Assembly: GCF_004117055.1 (NCBI RefSeq)
Contig: NZ_CP026363.1
Span: 5,070,501-5,134,500, forward strand
Direction: 5' to 3'
Length of the DNA: 64,000 nucleotides
From: Brevibacillus agri
Lineage (GTDB): Bacteria > Bacillota > Bacilli > Brevibacillales > Brevibacillaceae
In this document: in pieces, positions 46,426-55,530 of the stretch
How the letters are laid out: every line of letters begins with the position of its first letter
Position numbering within the stretch: the stretch's first letter is position 1
Translations under genes and position numbers: made by a program
Notes under the pieces: generated by a model
Seen by the model: the letters and a program-made list of their open reading frames with translations, nothing else
What the model was told of the DNA's origin: nothing
Database searches by the model: none

Positions 46426-46704
46426 CTATGGCAAAATGATTTCCAGTTCATTGTGGGGGCGCGGAATGACATGGGCGGAAAGCAGCTCGCCTACGCGTTG
46501 GGCGGCTGCGCTGCCTGCTTCTGTCGCCGCCTTGACAGCACCGACGTCGCCCGTGACCAAAACCGTGACAATGCCGCCACCGACATGGACTTTTCCTACC
46601 AGAGTAACGCTCGCTGCCTTTACCATCGCATCTGCCGCTTCCAGGGAAGCTACCAATCCTCTCGTTTCGATCATTCCGAGCGCGCCATTAATCGCTCCAG
46701 CCAT
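46426..46704 (-). CDS. BMC-H shell protein (PduA/EutM-like)
   Basis: A 92-residue shell hexamer with [21 protein letters not shown] and pore loop [18 protein letters not shown], ending [14 protein letters not shown]. Close paralogue of the protein at 45468 by tandem duplication. Confidence 0.95.
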   Translation of the reverse strand: MAGAINGALGMIETRGLVASLEAADAMVKAASVTLVGKVHVGGGIVTVLVTGDVGAVKAATEAGSAAAQRVGELLSAHVIPRPHNELEIILP

Positions 46705-46720
46705 GTGCTACTCCCCCTGT

Positions 46721-48256
46721 TCATTGTTTGGTCAAGATTTGGCCGACCATGTTTTCTACGATTTTGGAAACGTCAGCAGGATTCCAGGAATGAGCCGTCT
46801 TTTCGACTTCCTTGAGCACCTGGCGCACCAGCTTTTCCACATCGTTACTGTCGGCTTGCTCCGTGCGTCCCCTATGCGCTTGCTGTGGCACGGGGATGGC
46901 AACCTCTCTGATTCCGTGCGCAATTCGTTTGATGTTGTACAAATGATGAGCCGTAATGTTGTCGGAGGAAATATTTCCGCCGTACGATCCGCATCCCAAG
47001 GTCAGCGACGGGCGCAAACCAGTCGTCGCCCCTGCCGCCCCGATGGAAGCGAGCGTGTTCACCAAAATACGGGACACGGGCATATCCAGCCCAAACCGGT
47101 AACTGGCCTCTTCATCGCTTGTGTGGATCGAACAACTGTGGCCCCGCCCGCCCAGATTCAACAGTTGGATGCAAATCTGCTTCGCTTCTTCCTCGCTGTT
47201 TGCCGTATAGAGAGGCAAGATCGGGGCGAGCTTCTCAATCGAAAAGGGAACATCCTTTCCGACCCGATCTTCCTCTGCGACCAGCAGCCGGGTTCCCGCC
47301 GGCACGTGAATACCGGCCATTTCCGCGATCGCGTCCGCGGAGCGCCCTACAATCGCCGGATTCAGCTTCCCCTTTGTCGGCGAAATGACGCTCTCCACCC
47401 TCGCTTTTTCTGCCGGGTTCAACATATACCCGCCGTTGTGCAAAAGCTCCCGGATCGTCATTTCCTTGATGTTCCGATGAACGACCATGGCTTGTTCCGA
47501 CGAGCAGAGCGTGCCGTTATCGAATGTTTTGGAATCGACAATCAGCTTGACTGCCTGCTTCACATTCGCCGTCTTCTCCAGGTAGACGGGGCCGTTTCCC
47601 GGTCCTACCCCGTATGCCGGCTTACCGGAGCTATAGGCGGCCTTGACCAACGCCCCTCCCCCTGTTGCCAAAATCAGACTGACATCCCGATGCTTCATCA
47701 GTTGGAGCGTCGTTTCAATCGATGGCTGGGGAATCCAGCCGATCAGCCCTTCCGGGGCGCCGGCCTCGACAGCCGCGTCATGACAAATTTTCAACGCGGC
47801 AATCGTACACGTTACCGCTGAAGGATGGGGACTCGCCACGATTGCGTTTTGCGCTTTTAAGGCAATCAACGTTTTAAAAATCGCGGTCGAGGTAGGATTG
47901 GTCGTCGGGCAAATCGCGGCAATGACGCCAAACGGATAGGCGATTTCCACGATTTTGTCTTTGCTGTTTTTGCGGATGATTCCCACCGTCTTCTCATCCT
48001 TGATCGATTCGTACACGCCCATGGAGCCTAACTCGTTTTTGAGCTTTTTATGCTCGACAACGCCTATTCCCGTTTCTTCCACCGCGAGCCGGGCCAAAGA
48101 CGCGGCTTCTTTGTAGGCGGCCTCCGCAATGCTTTTCACAATGCGATCAACCTGTTCCTGGGAAAACGCGCGAAACCTGGCGTGCGCTTCCTTTGCCCGG
48201 CTCACCGCTTCCCGCATCTCTTGTATCGACGCCAAATCACGATCAAATGCGCGAAT
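46721..48256 (-). CDS. CoA-acylating aldehyde dehydrogenase (EutE/PduP-like)
   Basis: Oxidises acetaldehyde or propionaldehyde to acyl-CoA with NAD. About 511 residues. The catalytic Cys is in [18 protein letters not shown] loop [20 protein letters not shown]; substrate region [20 protein letters not shown]-terminal linker and two amphipathic helices ([14 protein letters not shown] and [17 protein letters not shown]) form an encapsulation peptide. An AGGGAGGG at 48263-48270 is 6 bp ahead of an ATT at 48256, which would add RAFDRDL, a stretch homologues have; the first standard start is TTG 48235, 27 bp from that site. Confidence 0.9.
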   Translation of the reverse strand: MRAFDRDLASIQEMREAVSRAKEAHARFRAFSQEQVDRIVKSIAEAAYKEAASLARLAVEETGIGVVEHKKLKNELGSMGVYESIKDEKTVGIIRKNSKDKIVEIAYPFGVIAAICPTTNPTSTAIFKTLIALKAQNAIVASPHPSAVTCTIAALKICHDAAVEAGAPEGLIGWIPQPSIETTLQLMKHRDVSLILATGGGALVKAAYSSGKPAYGVGPGNGPVYLEKTANVKQAVKLIVDSKTFDNGTLCSSEQAMVVHRNIKEMTIRELLHNGGYMLNPAEKARVESVISPTKGKLNPAIVGRSADAIAEMAGIHVPAGTRLLVAEEDRVGKDVPFSIEKLAPILPLYTANSEEEAKQICIQLLNLGGRGHSCSIHTSDEEASYRFGLDMPVSRILVNTLASIGAAGATTGLRPSLTLGCGSYGGNISSDNITAHHLYNIKRIAHGIREVAIPVPQQAHRGRTEQADSNDVEKLVRQVLKEVEKTAHSWNPADVSKIVENMVGQILTKQ

Positions 48257-48291
48257 AGGAAACCCTCCCTTCTTTCCACCTGCGAATCCGT

Positions 48292-48561
48292 CTACTGATT
48301 GTATCTGTAAAAAGTGACCTGTCCTCCCGCTTTTGTCCCTTGCATGGATGCTGTAATCTCGTTCCAGCGTTTGAGCTCTTCCCGCGAAAGCGGACGAGGC
48401 GCAGCGTCGGCAGCAGGGTTTGCCGCTTTTGTTCCCTGTATGGAAGCCGAGATGTCCTGCCAGCGTCTGAGCTCTTCCGGCGTAAGTGGCTGCGTAGTCG
48501 GGCGCTCTTCCAGCTTGGCAAGAACGAGCCTGGTGATCTTTTCTACCAAAACCGAATCCAT
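48292..48561 (-). CDS. Small microcompartment protein with duplicated EELRRW motif
   Basis: An 89-residue protein of unknown family. Residues 1-19 (MDSVLVEKITRLVLAKLEE) make an amphipathic helix like an encapsulation peptide. Two copies of a 22-residue motif follow (LTPEELRRWQDISASIQGT and LSREELKRWNEITASMQGT), separated by an Ala/Pro linker, then VTFYRYNQ. RBS GAGGTGAG. Possibly a scaffold that ties enzymes to the shell. Confidence 0.75.
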   Translation of the reverse strand: MDSVLVEKITRLVLAKLEERPTTQPLTPEELRRWQDISASIQGTKAANPAADAAPRPLSREELKRWNEITASMQGTKAGGQVTFYRYNQ

Positions 48562-48565
48562 CTTC

Positions 48566-49366
48566 TCACCTCCTCGTCCTCATCATGTCCAGCAATTCGC
48601 TATAGCTGGTAACAATCAAATCCGCCTCTGCCAAATGAGCGGTTTCGTTTCTGCTGTTCGCAGCAATTCCGATCGTCGCCTTTAAGCCTGCGCTCTTGCC
48701 CAGTTGCATGTCGGCATTCGTATCGCCTACGATTACCGTCTGGCCAAGCGCGATGCCATGACGATCTCTCGCCAGATACGCCATGTCCGGATACGGCTTT
48801 CCGTTCTGAACCTGATCGCTGCCGATCACAAAATCGAAGTATTCTGCCAGGCCCACTCGTTCTAGCTGCACCCGTGCTTTTTCCGTATCATCCGCCGTCA
48901 CGACACCAAGCATCCGCTCTGCTTTCTTCAACTCTGTCAAAAGCTCGCGTACGCCGTGGACGGGTCGGATCGCCGCCGAGCTGTTCTGCTTTTCGTCCGC
49001 ATACTGGATGCTGTCCCGGGCGAAAAGCACGGCCGAATCCCAAGCCACTCCCTTTTCATACAGGAAGAACGCGATCACCGCCTGCATTTCCCCCAGGCTC
49101 GCAATCGCTAACGGACTTTTCGGGTCGACCTCATCCTCTCCCCAAATCCCTACGGCATCTCCAAATTCCGCCAGACTGAACGGGCAATTGGGCATGACCT
49201 CGGCGAGATGTCGGTGAATATCGTAAGCCCAAGGAATCCAAATCGACGGCAGGTCGATCAAGGTTCCGTCTTTATCGAACAAAAACGTCTGGATATCTTC
49301 CCCGAAAACGGGCATCGGTGCTCCCCTCCCTTCCTTGATTGAAACGAGTTCGATCTCTTTATTCAT
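48566..49366 (-). CDS. HAD-superfamily hydrolase (phosphatase-like)
   Basis: Phosphatase of 266 residues with the four HAD motifs: FLFDKDGTLIDLPS (nucleophile Asp), VVTADDTEKAR (Thr), the Lys of NGKPYPDMAYL and VIVGDTNADMQLG (Asp pair). The helical cap between residues 50 and 130 is of the C1 type (phosphoglycolate phosphatase or phosphonatase-like). In this operon it could dephosphorylate a leaked amino-alcohol phosphate or acyl phosphate. ATGA overlap with the permease gene. Confidence 0.85.
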   Translation of the reverse strand: MNKEIELVSIKEGRGAPMPVFGEDIQTFLFDKDGTLIDLPSIWIPWAYDIHRHLAEVMPNCPFSLAEFGDAVGIWGEDEVDPKSPLAIASLGEMQAVIAFFLYEKGVAWDSAVLFARDSIQYADEKQNSSAAIRPVHGVRELLTELKKAERMLGVVTADDTEKARVQLERVGLAEYFDFVIGSDQVQNGKPYPDMAYLARDRHGIALGQTVIVGDTNADMQLGKSAGLKATIGIAANSRNETAHLAEADLIVTSYSELLDMMRTRR

Positions 49367-50739
49367 TTTTGCAGCTCCACATTCGCCGGATGTTGTCTGC
49401 TCTCCTGACTGAACTGTTCTTCCGGCGCGTTGACGTTAATATGATTTTTCGCCCAGGCAAAATAGTAAATGATCGCTACGCCAAACACCGAGATACTGAC
49501 CCAGAAGAACGTCAAATTCGCAAAGAAGCTGGCAAACAAGGCAATGACAGCCAATACAAGCGAGACGATCGGAATGAATGGATACAACGGGGTTTTGTAC
49601 GGACGAACGAGATCCGGCTCTTTTTTGCGCAGGATGATGACAGACAAGTTCATGGAAATGTAAGACACAAGCGCTCCGAAGGTAGAAATCAGAATCAGAT
49701 CATTCGGGTTGAACAAGACGACCAGCAGCAAACCGATGATCCCTGGCAAAATGATCGCTGCATACGGAGTCCTGCGTGTAGGATGCAGGTGGGAGAGAAA
49801 AGCCGGAAGATATCCTGCTCTGGATAAGGCGAAAATTTGACGGGAATAAGCGAGAATGACACCGGAAAAGCTTGCGATCAATCCAACCAAACCAATCGAG
49901 GCTAAAATTTGCGCTAACCAATACGTATTGCCAAAGGTCGCGGCAACAGCAGTCGGCAACGGATCACTCGCGGTGCTCAACTGGTCGATTCCGCTCAAGC
50001 CGATCGCAACCGTAGTCGTCAAAACCGACAAAATCAGCAAAGTCACGATTCCTGACAAAATTCCTTTTGGCATATCCCTTTTGGCATCGCGGCATTCTTC
50101 AGACAGCATCGGCAACATTTCGATGGCGAGAAACAGCCACATCGCATACGGCAAAGCCGCCCAGATTCCCTCGATCCCGCCCGGAATCAGCGGCGTTCCT
50201 TCGGCGCCGAACAAGTTTTCCATAGAAATCTGCGGCAGGCCGACAAAATACATCAGGACAATCAAGCCCAGCGCAATAAAGACGAGGATCGTTTCCAGAC
50301 TCGCATATTCCTTTACTCCGATAATGTGGACGATCATAAAAAATAAGTACATGAAGGCGGCTGCCAAAATCGGATTGATCGTCGGAAACAGGAAGTTGAT
50401 ATAAGCCCCAATCCCGATCGCCACTACGGGCGCGGCAATAAAATACTCCAAAATCACACCGATGCCTGTCAAAAAGCCGGCGAATGGCCCCATGGCCCGC
50501 CTGGCAAACGAGTAAGGCCCGCCTGCATACGGCAAAGCCGTGGACAGCTCGGAGATGCCAAAGCACATGAACAAATACATCACAGCCATCACGCCAATCG
50601 CGATCAGCATTCCGATGTACCCCGAAGCCGCCAAACCGAAATTCCAGCCGAAATAGTTTCCGGAAATGACGATGCCGACCCCGATTACCCACAGATGAAA
50701 AGCGGACAACGTCTTTTTCAGTTCCAATTGATTGCTCAT
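49363..50739 (-). CDS. APC-family amino acid/amine permease, ethanolamine permease-like
   Basis: Twelve-helix cytoplasmic membrane transporter of 458 residues. The N-terminus MSNQLELKKTLSAFHLWVIG, the GIVISGNYFGWNFGLAASG helix and YAGGPYSFARRAMGPFAGF are typical of the APC ethanolamine permease branch. ATG 50739 with GGGAGATGACGG upstream is chosen over the long frame that begins at 50892. Likely imports the amino alcohol used by the microcompartment. Confidence 0.88.
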   Translation of the reverse strand: MSNQLELKKTLSAFHLWVIGVGIVISGNYFGWNFGLAASGYIGMLIAIGVMAVMYLFMCFGISELSTALPYAGGPYSFARRAMGPFAGFLTGIGVILEYFIAAPVVAIGIGAYINFLFPTINPILAAAFMYLFFMIVHIIGVKEYASLETILVFIALGLIVLMYFVGLPQISMENLFGAEGTPLIPGGIEGIWAALPYAMWLFLAIEMLPMLSEECRDAKRDMPKGILSGIVTLLILSVLTTTVAIGLSGIDQLSTASDPLPTAVAATFGNTYWLAQILASIGLVGLIASFSGVILAYSRQIFALSRAGYLPAFLSHLHPTRRTPYAAIILPGIIGLLLVVLFNPNDLILISTFGALVSYISMNLSVIILRKKEPDLVRPYKTPLYPFIPIVSLVLAVIALFASFFANLTFFWVSISVFGVAIIYYFAWAKNHINVNAPEEQFSQESRQHPANVELQK

Positions 50740-50800
50740 ACCGTCATCTCCCTCACATTCTTGTTCAAGAAGTTGTTGCAAGGTTAATGTGACTCGAAAA

Positions 50801-51826
50801 TCAAAAGAATCTTTTTGAATATTCCAAATATTGTCTCGCCAAAGCGTCCGTCTGCTCCGTGTATTCACCCCCCAGCTCCCTCGTCGTTTCATTTTCCCGA
50901 CTGCCGATCCAGGCGATCAGTTGCAGTCTGCGCATCATGATAAACGTAGGGATTTCCAGCTCTTCTTCTTTCGACAGCGCTCGAACTTTGCGATATCCTT
51001 TGAGCCAGGCTTGAATCAGGTCAGGCACGTACGGTTTATGCTCGATAAAAGTCAAGGACGATGCCAAATCAAAAAGATACCACCCGAACCCGCTGTCGTC
51101 AAAATCAATCACTTTCACTTGTTCGTCCAGGACAAGCAGGTTCGTGTTGCGCAAATCGGCATGAATCAGGCCGAAACGGTTTGCGTCTTTTCCAAAACGG
51201 TCCAGCCGGGGCTTGATGATATCCGCTACTTGTTGAAACAGGTGCAGTCTTTCTGGCGTAATCGCTACCCCATCCTGCCATCTGCCCCAGATCGGCCGTT
51301 CTCCCAGAATTGTTTCGTAATCCCACGTAGGACGCTTGATCTCGCGAAATGCAGCCCAGTTGTCGATCGCATGCTGATGAAAATGCGCTGAAATTTCACC
51401 GATCAGCTCAAATTGTTTGACCAGCTCTGTCTCGTTATGCGCGTCCGGCGCCTCGCCTTCCAGAAAGGTAAACAGCACGCAGCAATATTCCTGGGAGTCG
51501 CTGTCCAGTTGCACCGTCTGAATGTATTCGCCGTTTTTTCCTGCGATCGGCAGAGATACCTCGACGGAAGTATCCTGATAGATCGAGCTGATCCAGTGAA
51601 CCTCCCCCTCGATCTCTGCTTTCGTGTGGTAGCCGGGGCGACATACGCGCAATACGTATTTTTCGGCAGTGGGGACGTTTTTTACCAAATAGGTAGCGTT
51701 CTCTGAGTAATTCAACAGATCGACCGTCGCTTGCGACAAGTTCGGATAGGAATGAATAGCATGTTTGGCAACCTGATGAAAAACTTCCACATGCTCTTTC
51801 CACAGCTCTGCACTTGAATGGCTCAT
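50801..51826 (-). CDS. APH-family kinase (amino-alcohol kinase candidate)
   Basis: Phosphotransferase of 341 residues with the aminoglycoside/choline kinase fold: YVLRVCRPGYHTKAEIEGEV (ATP Lys region), the Brenner motif FGLIHADLRNTNLLV and VIDFDDSGFGWYLFDLA (metal Asp). In related microcompartment loci such kinases phosphorylate 1-amino-2-propanol or ethanolamine. ATG 51826 (MSHSSAELWKEHVEVF) fits homologues; the longer frame would run into the aminotransferase gene. Confidence 0.85.
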   Translation of the reverse strand: MSHSSAELWKEHVEVFHQVAKHAIHSYPNLSQATVDLLNYSENATYLVKNVPTAEKYVLRVCRPGYHTKAEIEGEVHWISSIYQDTSVEVSLPIAGKNGEYIQTVQLDSDSQEYCCVLFTFLEGEAPDAHNETELVKQFELIGEISAHFHQHAIDNWAAFREIKRPTWDYETILGERPIWGRWQDGVAITPERLHLFQQVADIIKPRLDRFGKDANRFGLIHADLRNTNLLVLDEQVKVIDFDDSGFGWYLFDLASSLTFIEHKPYVPDLIQAWLKGYRKVRALSKEEELEIPTFIMMRRLQLIAWIGSRENETTRELGGEYTEQTDALARQYLEYSKRFF

Positions 51827-51879
51827 CTTCCTGCACTGCCCCTTCCTAAAATGGGATGATAACGGACAAACCAAACCTT

Positions 51880-53133
51880 TTACACCAAAGCACGCGCAGC
51901 TTGTCTGATGCTCAACTCGCAACGGGACAATAATTCATCGCAATAGTTCTGGTCGCACAGCAGCCCTGGCTTGAATTGCAGCACTTTCGTGTCGAGCATC
52001 GAGTAGATCGCCCATACGCCATTGTTATAGAGCGCGCGCATGACCTGTTTTGCTCCCTCAGGCTGCGCAAACTCCAGCCCCATCACTACGCCCAACTGAC
52101 GAATCCCGACAAAAAAGTCGGCGTTTTGCTTTTTGATCGTTTCCAGCCCTGCGCGCAAATACCGGGATACGTAGTCGACGTTTTCGATGACTTCTTTTCG
52201 TTGGGAGATTTCCAATACTTTCATCGCTACGATACAGCCCAGCTCGGAACCGCCGAATGTCGAGATGTGGGCAAAGCCGTCTTCGTTCATCCATTGTCCT
52301 GCTCTCTCGCTCACGATCGTAGCTGCAATCGGATAAATCCCGCCGCCAAACCCTTTTGCCGTGACCAAAATATCCGGCTCTACGCCATAGTGCTCGATCC
52401 CCCACAGCTTTCCTGTACGCAGCAAGCCTGTCTGCACCTCGTCGGCTATGTACAAGGAGCCGTACTTTTCGCAGAGCTGCTTCACCGCATACAGATAGCC
52501 TTTTTCCGGCAGCGGGAAGCCGTATGTGGCCGGAATGGTTTCCATAATGACGCAGGCGACATCTTCACGGGAAAGCGCGGCTTCCATAGCCTGGACATCA
52601 TTAAACGGCACATGGATAAATTCCCCCGGCGCTCCTTCTCCCAAAAACGGCCGGGAATAACGCTCATTCCCCAGCGACACAGCCAATCCGGTATGACCGT
52701 GATAAGCAAATTTGACGGAGACGATTTTTTTTCGTTTCGTCGCGTACCGGGCGCATTTCAAAGCTACATCAATCGCTTCCCCTCCTCCGCTGGAAAAAAT
52801 CGAATACTTCAGACTATTTGGCGTGCACCCTCCGAGTTCTTCGGCGAGCTGCGCACGCGTGATCGCGGGAAAATGATGATTCCCGATATCAAATTCATCC
52901 AAAGCATTTTTTAAGGTAGAAATAATTTCGGGATTCCGGTGCCCAAGGTTAAATGTTCCGCCATTTAAATGAAGGTCCATCAGTTGCTTCCCGTTCATAT
53001 CGTACAGGTAGTAACCTTCCCGCTTTCCGATGACCAGATCGATCCCGTCTTTTTGCCATTGCCTTGTTTTTCCCGGGTTCCACCACTGGACGGACTTTTT
53101 GAGCACAGCGTCTTTATCACCGAATCTAAGCAT
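51880..53133 (-). CDS. Class III aminotransferase-fold PLP enzyme (amino-alcohol phosphate phospho-lyase candidate)
   Basis: PLP enzyme of 417 residues. The AGAT-II fold is visible: GGTFNLGHRNPEI, SSGGGEAIDVALKCARYAT, LYIADEVQTGLLRTGKLWG (PLP Asp) and ILVTAKGFGGGIYPIAA (PLP Lys). Enzymes of this fold beside an APH kinase, such as ethanolamine-phosphate phospho-lyase, cut the phosphorylated amino alcohol into aldehyde, ammonia and phosphate instead of transaminating. ATG 53133 has GGGGAG six bases ahead. Confidence 0.85.
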   Translation of the reverse strand: MLRFGDKDAVLKKSVQWWNPGKTRQWQKDGIDLVIGKREGYYLYDMNGKQLMDLHLNGGTFNLGHRNPEIISTLKNALDEFDIGNHHFPAITRAQLAEELGGCTPNSLKYSIFSSGGGEAIDVALKCARYATKRKKIVSVKFAYHGHTGLAVSLGNERYSRPFLGEGAPGEFIHVPFNDVQAMEAALSREDVACVIMETIPATYGFPLPEKGYLYAVKQLCEKYGSLYIADEVQTGLLRTGKLWGIEHYGVEPDILVTAKGFGGGIYPIAATIVSERAGQWMNEDGFAHISTFGGSELGCIVAMKVLEISQRKEVIENVDYVSRYLRAGLETIKKQNADFFVGIRQLGVVMGLEFAQPEGAKQVMRALYNNGVWAIYSMLDTKVLQFKPGLLCDQNYCDELLSRCELSIRQAARALV

Positions 53134-53183
53134 TCGTCTTCTCCCCATTTTCAGCAATTTTTTACGGCCAAAAGCTGGCCTCT

Positions 53184-53960
53184 TTACATATCCTCGGCAA
53201 TCAAAAGCTCGATCTCTTTCTCGGCCAATATTTTTTTCCATTCTTCCGAGCAGCTTTTGTCAGTGATAATCATGGACGCATCCACGAGAGGACAAATGTA
53301 GGCGAAATCGGTTTTTCCAAACTTCGTATGGTCAGCCAAAACAATGACCTCTTCCGCACGCTCCATCATTTTGCGGGAAATGTTGGCCCCGTCCAGGTCG
53401 TAGTCCGTAATGCCGTCGCTCATCGAGATCCCGCTTGCAGAAATAAATACTTTGTTGGTCTTCAGACGCTCCAGCATCCTTTCCGCGAGAGGGCCGACAG
53501 CCGATTTTTGAACGCGCTCCACTTCCCCGCCGATGAAAATAATTCTTCCCTTGAACACTTCGAGAGCCAGAAGCAAGACCGGGATGGATTGGGTAATGAT
53601 GGTGACGTTCTGTTTATCCGCCAAAAAACGCACGATCTCCAGCGTGGTCGTTCCATAGCCAATCATGATACTGTCGCCGTCCTCGACAAGCTCTGCTGCC
53701 GCTTTGCAAAGGGAGCGTTTCTCTTTTTCGTTCATGGCCGCTCGCTGTTCAAAAGGTTTATCCCAGGAAGAAGTTTTCTCTTTTACAGCGCCGCCATACA
53801 CTTTTCTCAGCATGCCTTCTTTTTCGAGCTTATCCAGATCGCGCCGAATCGTTTCGCCAGAGACTTGAAGGATTTCCGCCAGTTCACGGACCTGTACTTT
53901 CCCGTCTCTTTCCAATGTTTTTAAAATTGTTTTTTTACGATCCTCAAATGATAGAGACAT
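53184..53960 (-). CDS. DeoR/GlpR family transcriptional regulator
   Basis: Repressor of 258 residues: N-terminal HTH (REL-AEILQVSGETIRRDLDKLEKEG region) and a DeoRC sugar-phosphate-isomerase-like sensor domain (DGDSIMIGYGTTTLEIVRFL, SDGITDYDLDGANISRKM). The ligand is usually a phosphorylated metabolite, which fits a pathway through an amino-alcohol phosphate. First gene of the microcompartment operon. ATG 53960 follows GCAGGTGATG. Confidence 0.9.
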   Translation of the reverse strand: MSLSFEDRKKTILKTLERDGKVQVRELAEILQVSGETIRRDLDKLEKEGMLRKVYGGAVKEKTSSWDKPFEQRAAMNEKEKRSLCKAAAELVEDGDSIMIGYGTTTLEIVRFLADKQNVTIITQSIPVLLLALEVFKGRIIFIGGEVERVQKSAVGPLAERMLERLKTNKVFISASGISMSDGITDYDLDGANISRKMMERAEEVIVLADHTKFGKTDFAYICPLVDASMIITDKSCSEEWKKILAEKEIELLIAEDM

Positions 53961-54585
53961 GACTTCATCACCTGCTACGTTTTTTTCCACACGGCCACAG
54001 TTGGAGCATCCGCTTTATTCTTTGTTGATTAATGTGGAATTGCATTGATGATAACATTGTCTATTTATTACAGTCAACGTCTCTCGCTCTTGCTGTCCCC
54101 AACGCGTGTAGCTGCGCTGCCGTTCCAGTCTGCAACAACAACTGCCTCATCCGCCACGGATCATCCTCACGACTCCTTTTCCGTTTTTTCGCATGATTCC
54201 ACTCTAGAAGATGATGATTCCACAAAAATCGTTCAGTATTTCCTGCACTTCAATGTTGTATGTTGATTATTCATGTGGTTTTGACAAGATAATATCACGC
54301 CCGTTTTACCTCGTCAATATTTTTAGAAAATTATAAATTATATAAAATCTGTTGTTGCTCTCCTCTCTGACTTCTGGCAACCAACCAGTGACGGCAAGCA
54401 ACAACCAGCCATCTCTATGACCTGAATACAGGCGCCTGGGTTCTTTATCGTTCAAAGACAGGCTTGCTGTTGCCTCGCAGACAAACGGGGATCATGAGCT
54501 TGCTTTACGCCCGACTTGCGAAAATGTATATTGGAAAGCGACGGTACAAGGCCGATCGCGTTGAAGAATGGTGGTGAATGATGGC
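53961..54585. other. Divergent regulatory region of the microcompartment operon and AraC gene
   Basis: No gene. It contains TGTGGAAT (54033) and two copies of TGATTCCAC (54194, 54215), i.e. one motif in both orientations, plus two blocks TGTTGATTA (54022 and 54259). These are candidate operators for the DeoR-type protein. Confidence 0.4.
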
Positions 54586-55422
54586 ATGGCGAATTTCTAC
54601 GAAGAGCTGGCGCAAGACCTCGCGAAAGTACCCTTGGAGGTACACGGCGTCTACCGGACGAAGCTTGCGGGCGGGCTGATCTACGACGGCCATGTCAACC
54701 AGCCGACAACCAAGTGCGCTGTTATCGTCTGCTTGCGGGGACAGGCCGAATTTCGCTTCGATGAAACCGAACGCTACACGCTGGAGCCGGGCAAGGTGCT
54801 GCTCGGCGGGCAGCACAAGCGGCTGGAAATTCAGACTGCCCCGGACGGATTCGAATACTGCCTCGTGCACTACTTGCCCGTCAGTCCGCATGGGGAAGAT
54901 ACGCGGCGATTGACAGACGTGTCCTTGCTCCATGCCCCGCTTGACCCCGAGTTGCATCAACTGCTGGAGCAACTGCTGAAGACGGCTTCTGCCCCGGACA
55001 GCATGGGGCTGCTGGGTAAAAAAGCGCTGTTCTACCACCTGCTGAACAAGGTGTTGCAGTCCGAACGCCTTCATCAAAACAAAGACAGCCATGCGTTGAT
55101 CGACGAGGCGATTTTATACATTCAGGAAAATTATGCGCAGCCGCTTTCGCTCGGCCATCTGGCCAACCGCTACGGCATGAAGGCGAAATACTTTTCCTAC
55201 CTGTTTCACAAGTACGTGGGAATTGGCCCGATTGACTATTTGATCCAGTACCGGATGAATCGGGCGCACGAGTTGCTATTGACAGGACAATTTTCCGTAT
55301 CCGCCGTCGCCAAAAGCGTTGGCTACCTCGACGCTTACTACTTCAGCAGGCTGTTCAAGAAGCACAAAGGCGTTTCACCAGGCCGCATAGGGCTGTACCT
55401 CAGAAGAAATCGTCCATCGTAA
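54586..55422 (+). CDS. AraC family transcriptional regulator
   Basis: Regulator of 278 residues with an N-terminal cupin-like sensor (VIVCLRGQAEFRFDETERYTL) and a C-terminal pair of HTH motifs (LSLGHLANRYGMKAKYFSYLF and VSAVAKSVGYLDAYYFSRLFKKHKGVSP). It is directly upstream of a Fur-controlled siderophore-binding lipoprotein gene, like Btr of Bacillus, which binds siderophore and activates uptake genes. ATG 54586 has GGTGGTGA eight bases ahead. Confidence 0.87.
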   Translation: MANFYEELAQDLAKVPLEVHGVYRTKLAGGLIYDGHVNQPTTKCAVIVCLRGQAEFRFDETERYTLEPGKVLLGGQHKRLEIQTAPDGFEYCLVHYLPVSPHGEDTRRLTDVSLLHAPLDPELHQLLEQLLKTASAPDSMGLLGKKALFYHLLNKVLQSERLHQNKDSHALIDEAILYIQENYAQPLSLGHLANRYGMKAKYFSYLFHKYVGIGPIDYLIQYRMNRAHELLLTGQFSVSAVAKSVGYLDAYYFSRLFKKHKGVSPGRIGLYLRRNRPS

Positions 55423-55480
55423 AGTCGGGAATTCCTCCATTTTCATGGGGCAAGGAACGTGGTACATTCATATTTGTCAA

Positions 55481-55495
55481 TGAGAATCATTATCA
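55481..55495 (+). promoter_or_regulatory. Fur box
   Basis: TGAGAATCATTATCA matches the 7-1-7 Fur inverted repeat TGATAATNATTATCA with one mismatch. It is 36 bp upstream of the lipoprotein gene. Confidence 0.82.
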
Positions 55496-55530
55496 AATGT
55501 GATGCACACAGAAAGGATGCCTGACGAGGA

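Noticed and set aside
54045..54266. 73-residue frame upstream of the AraC gene
   Set aside because: No ribosome-binding site and Ser/Thr-rich random composition; it overlaps candidate operators.
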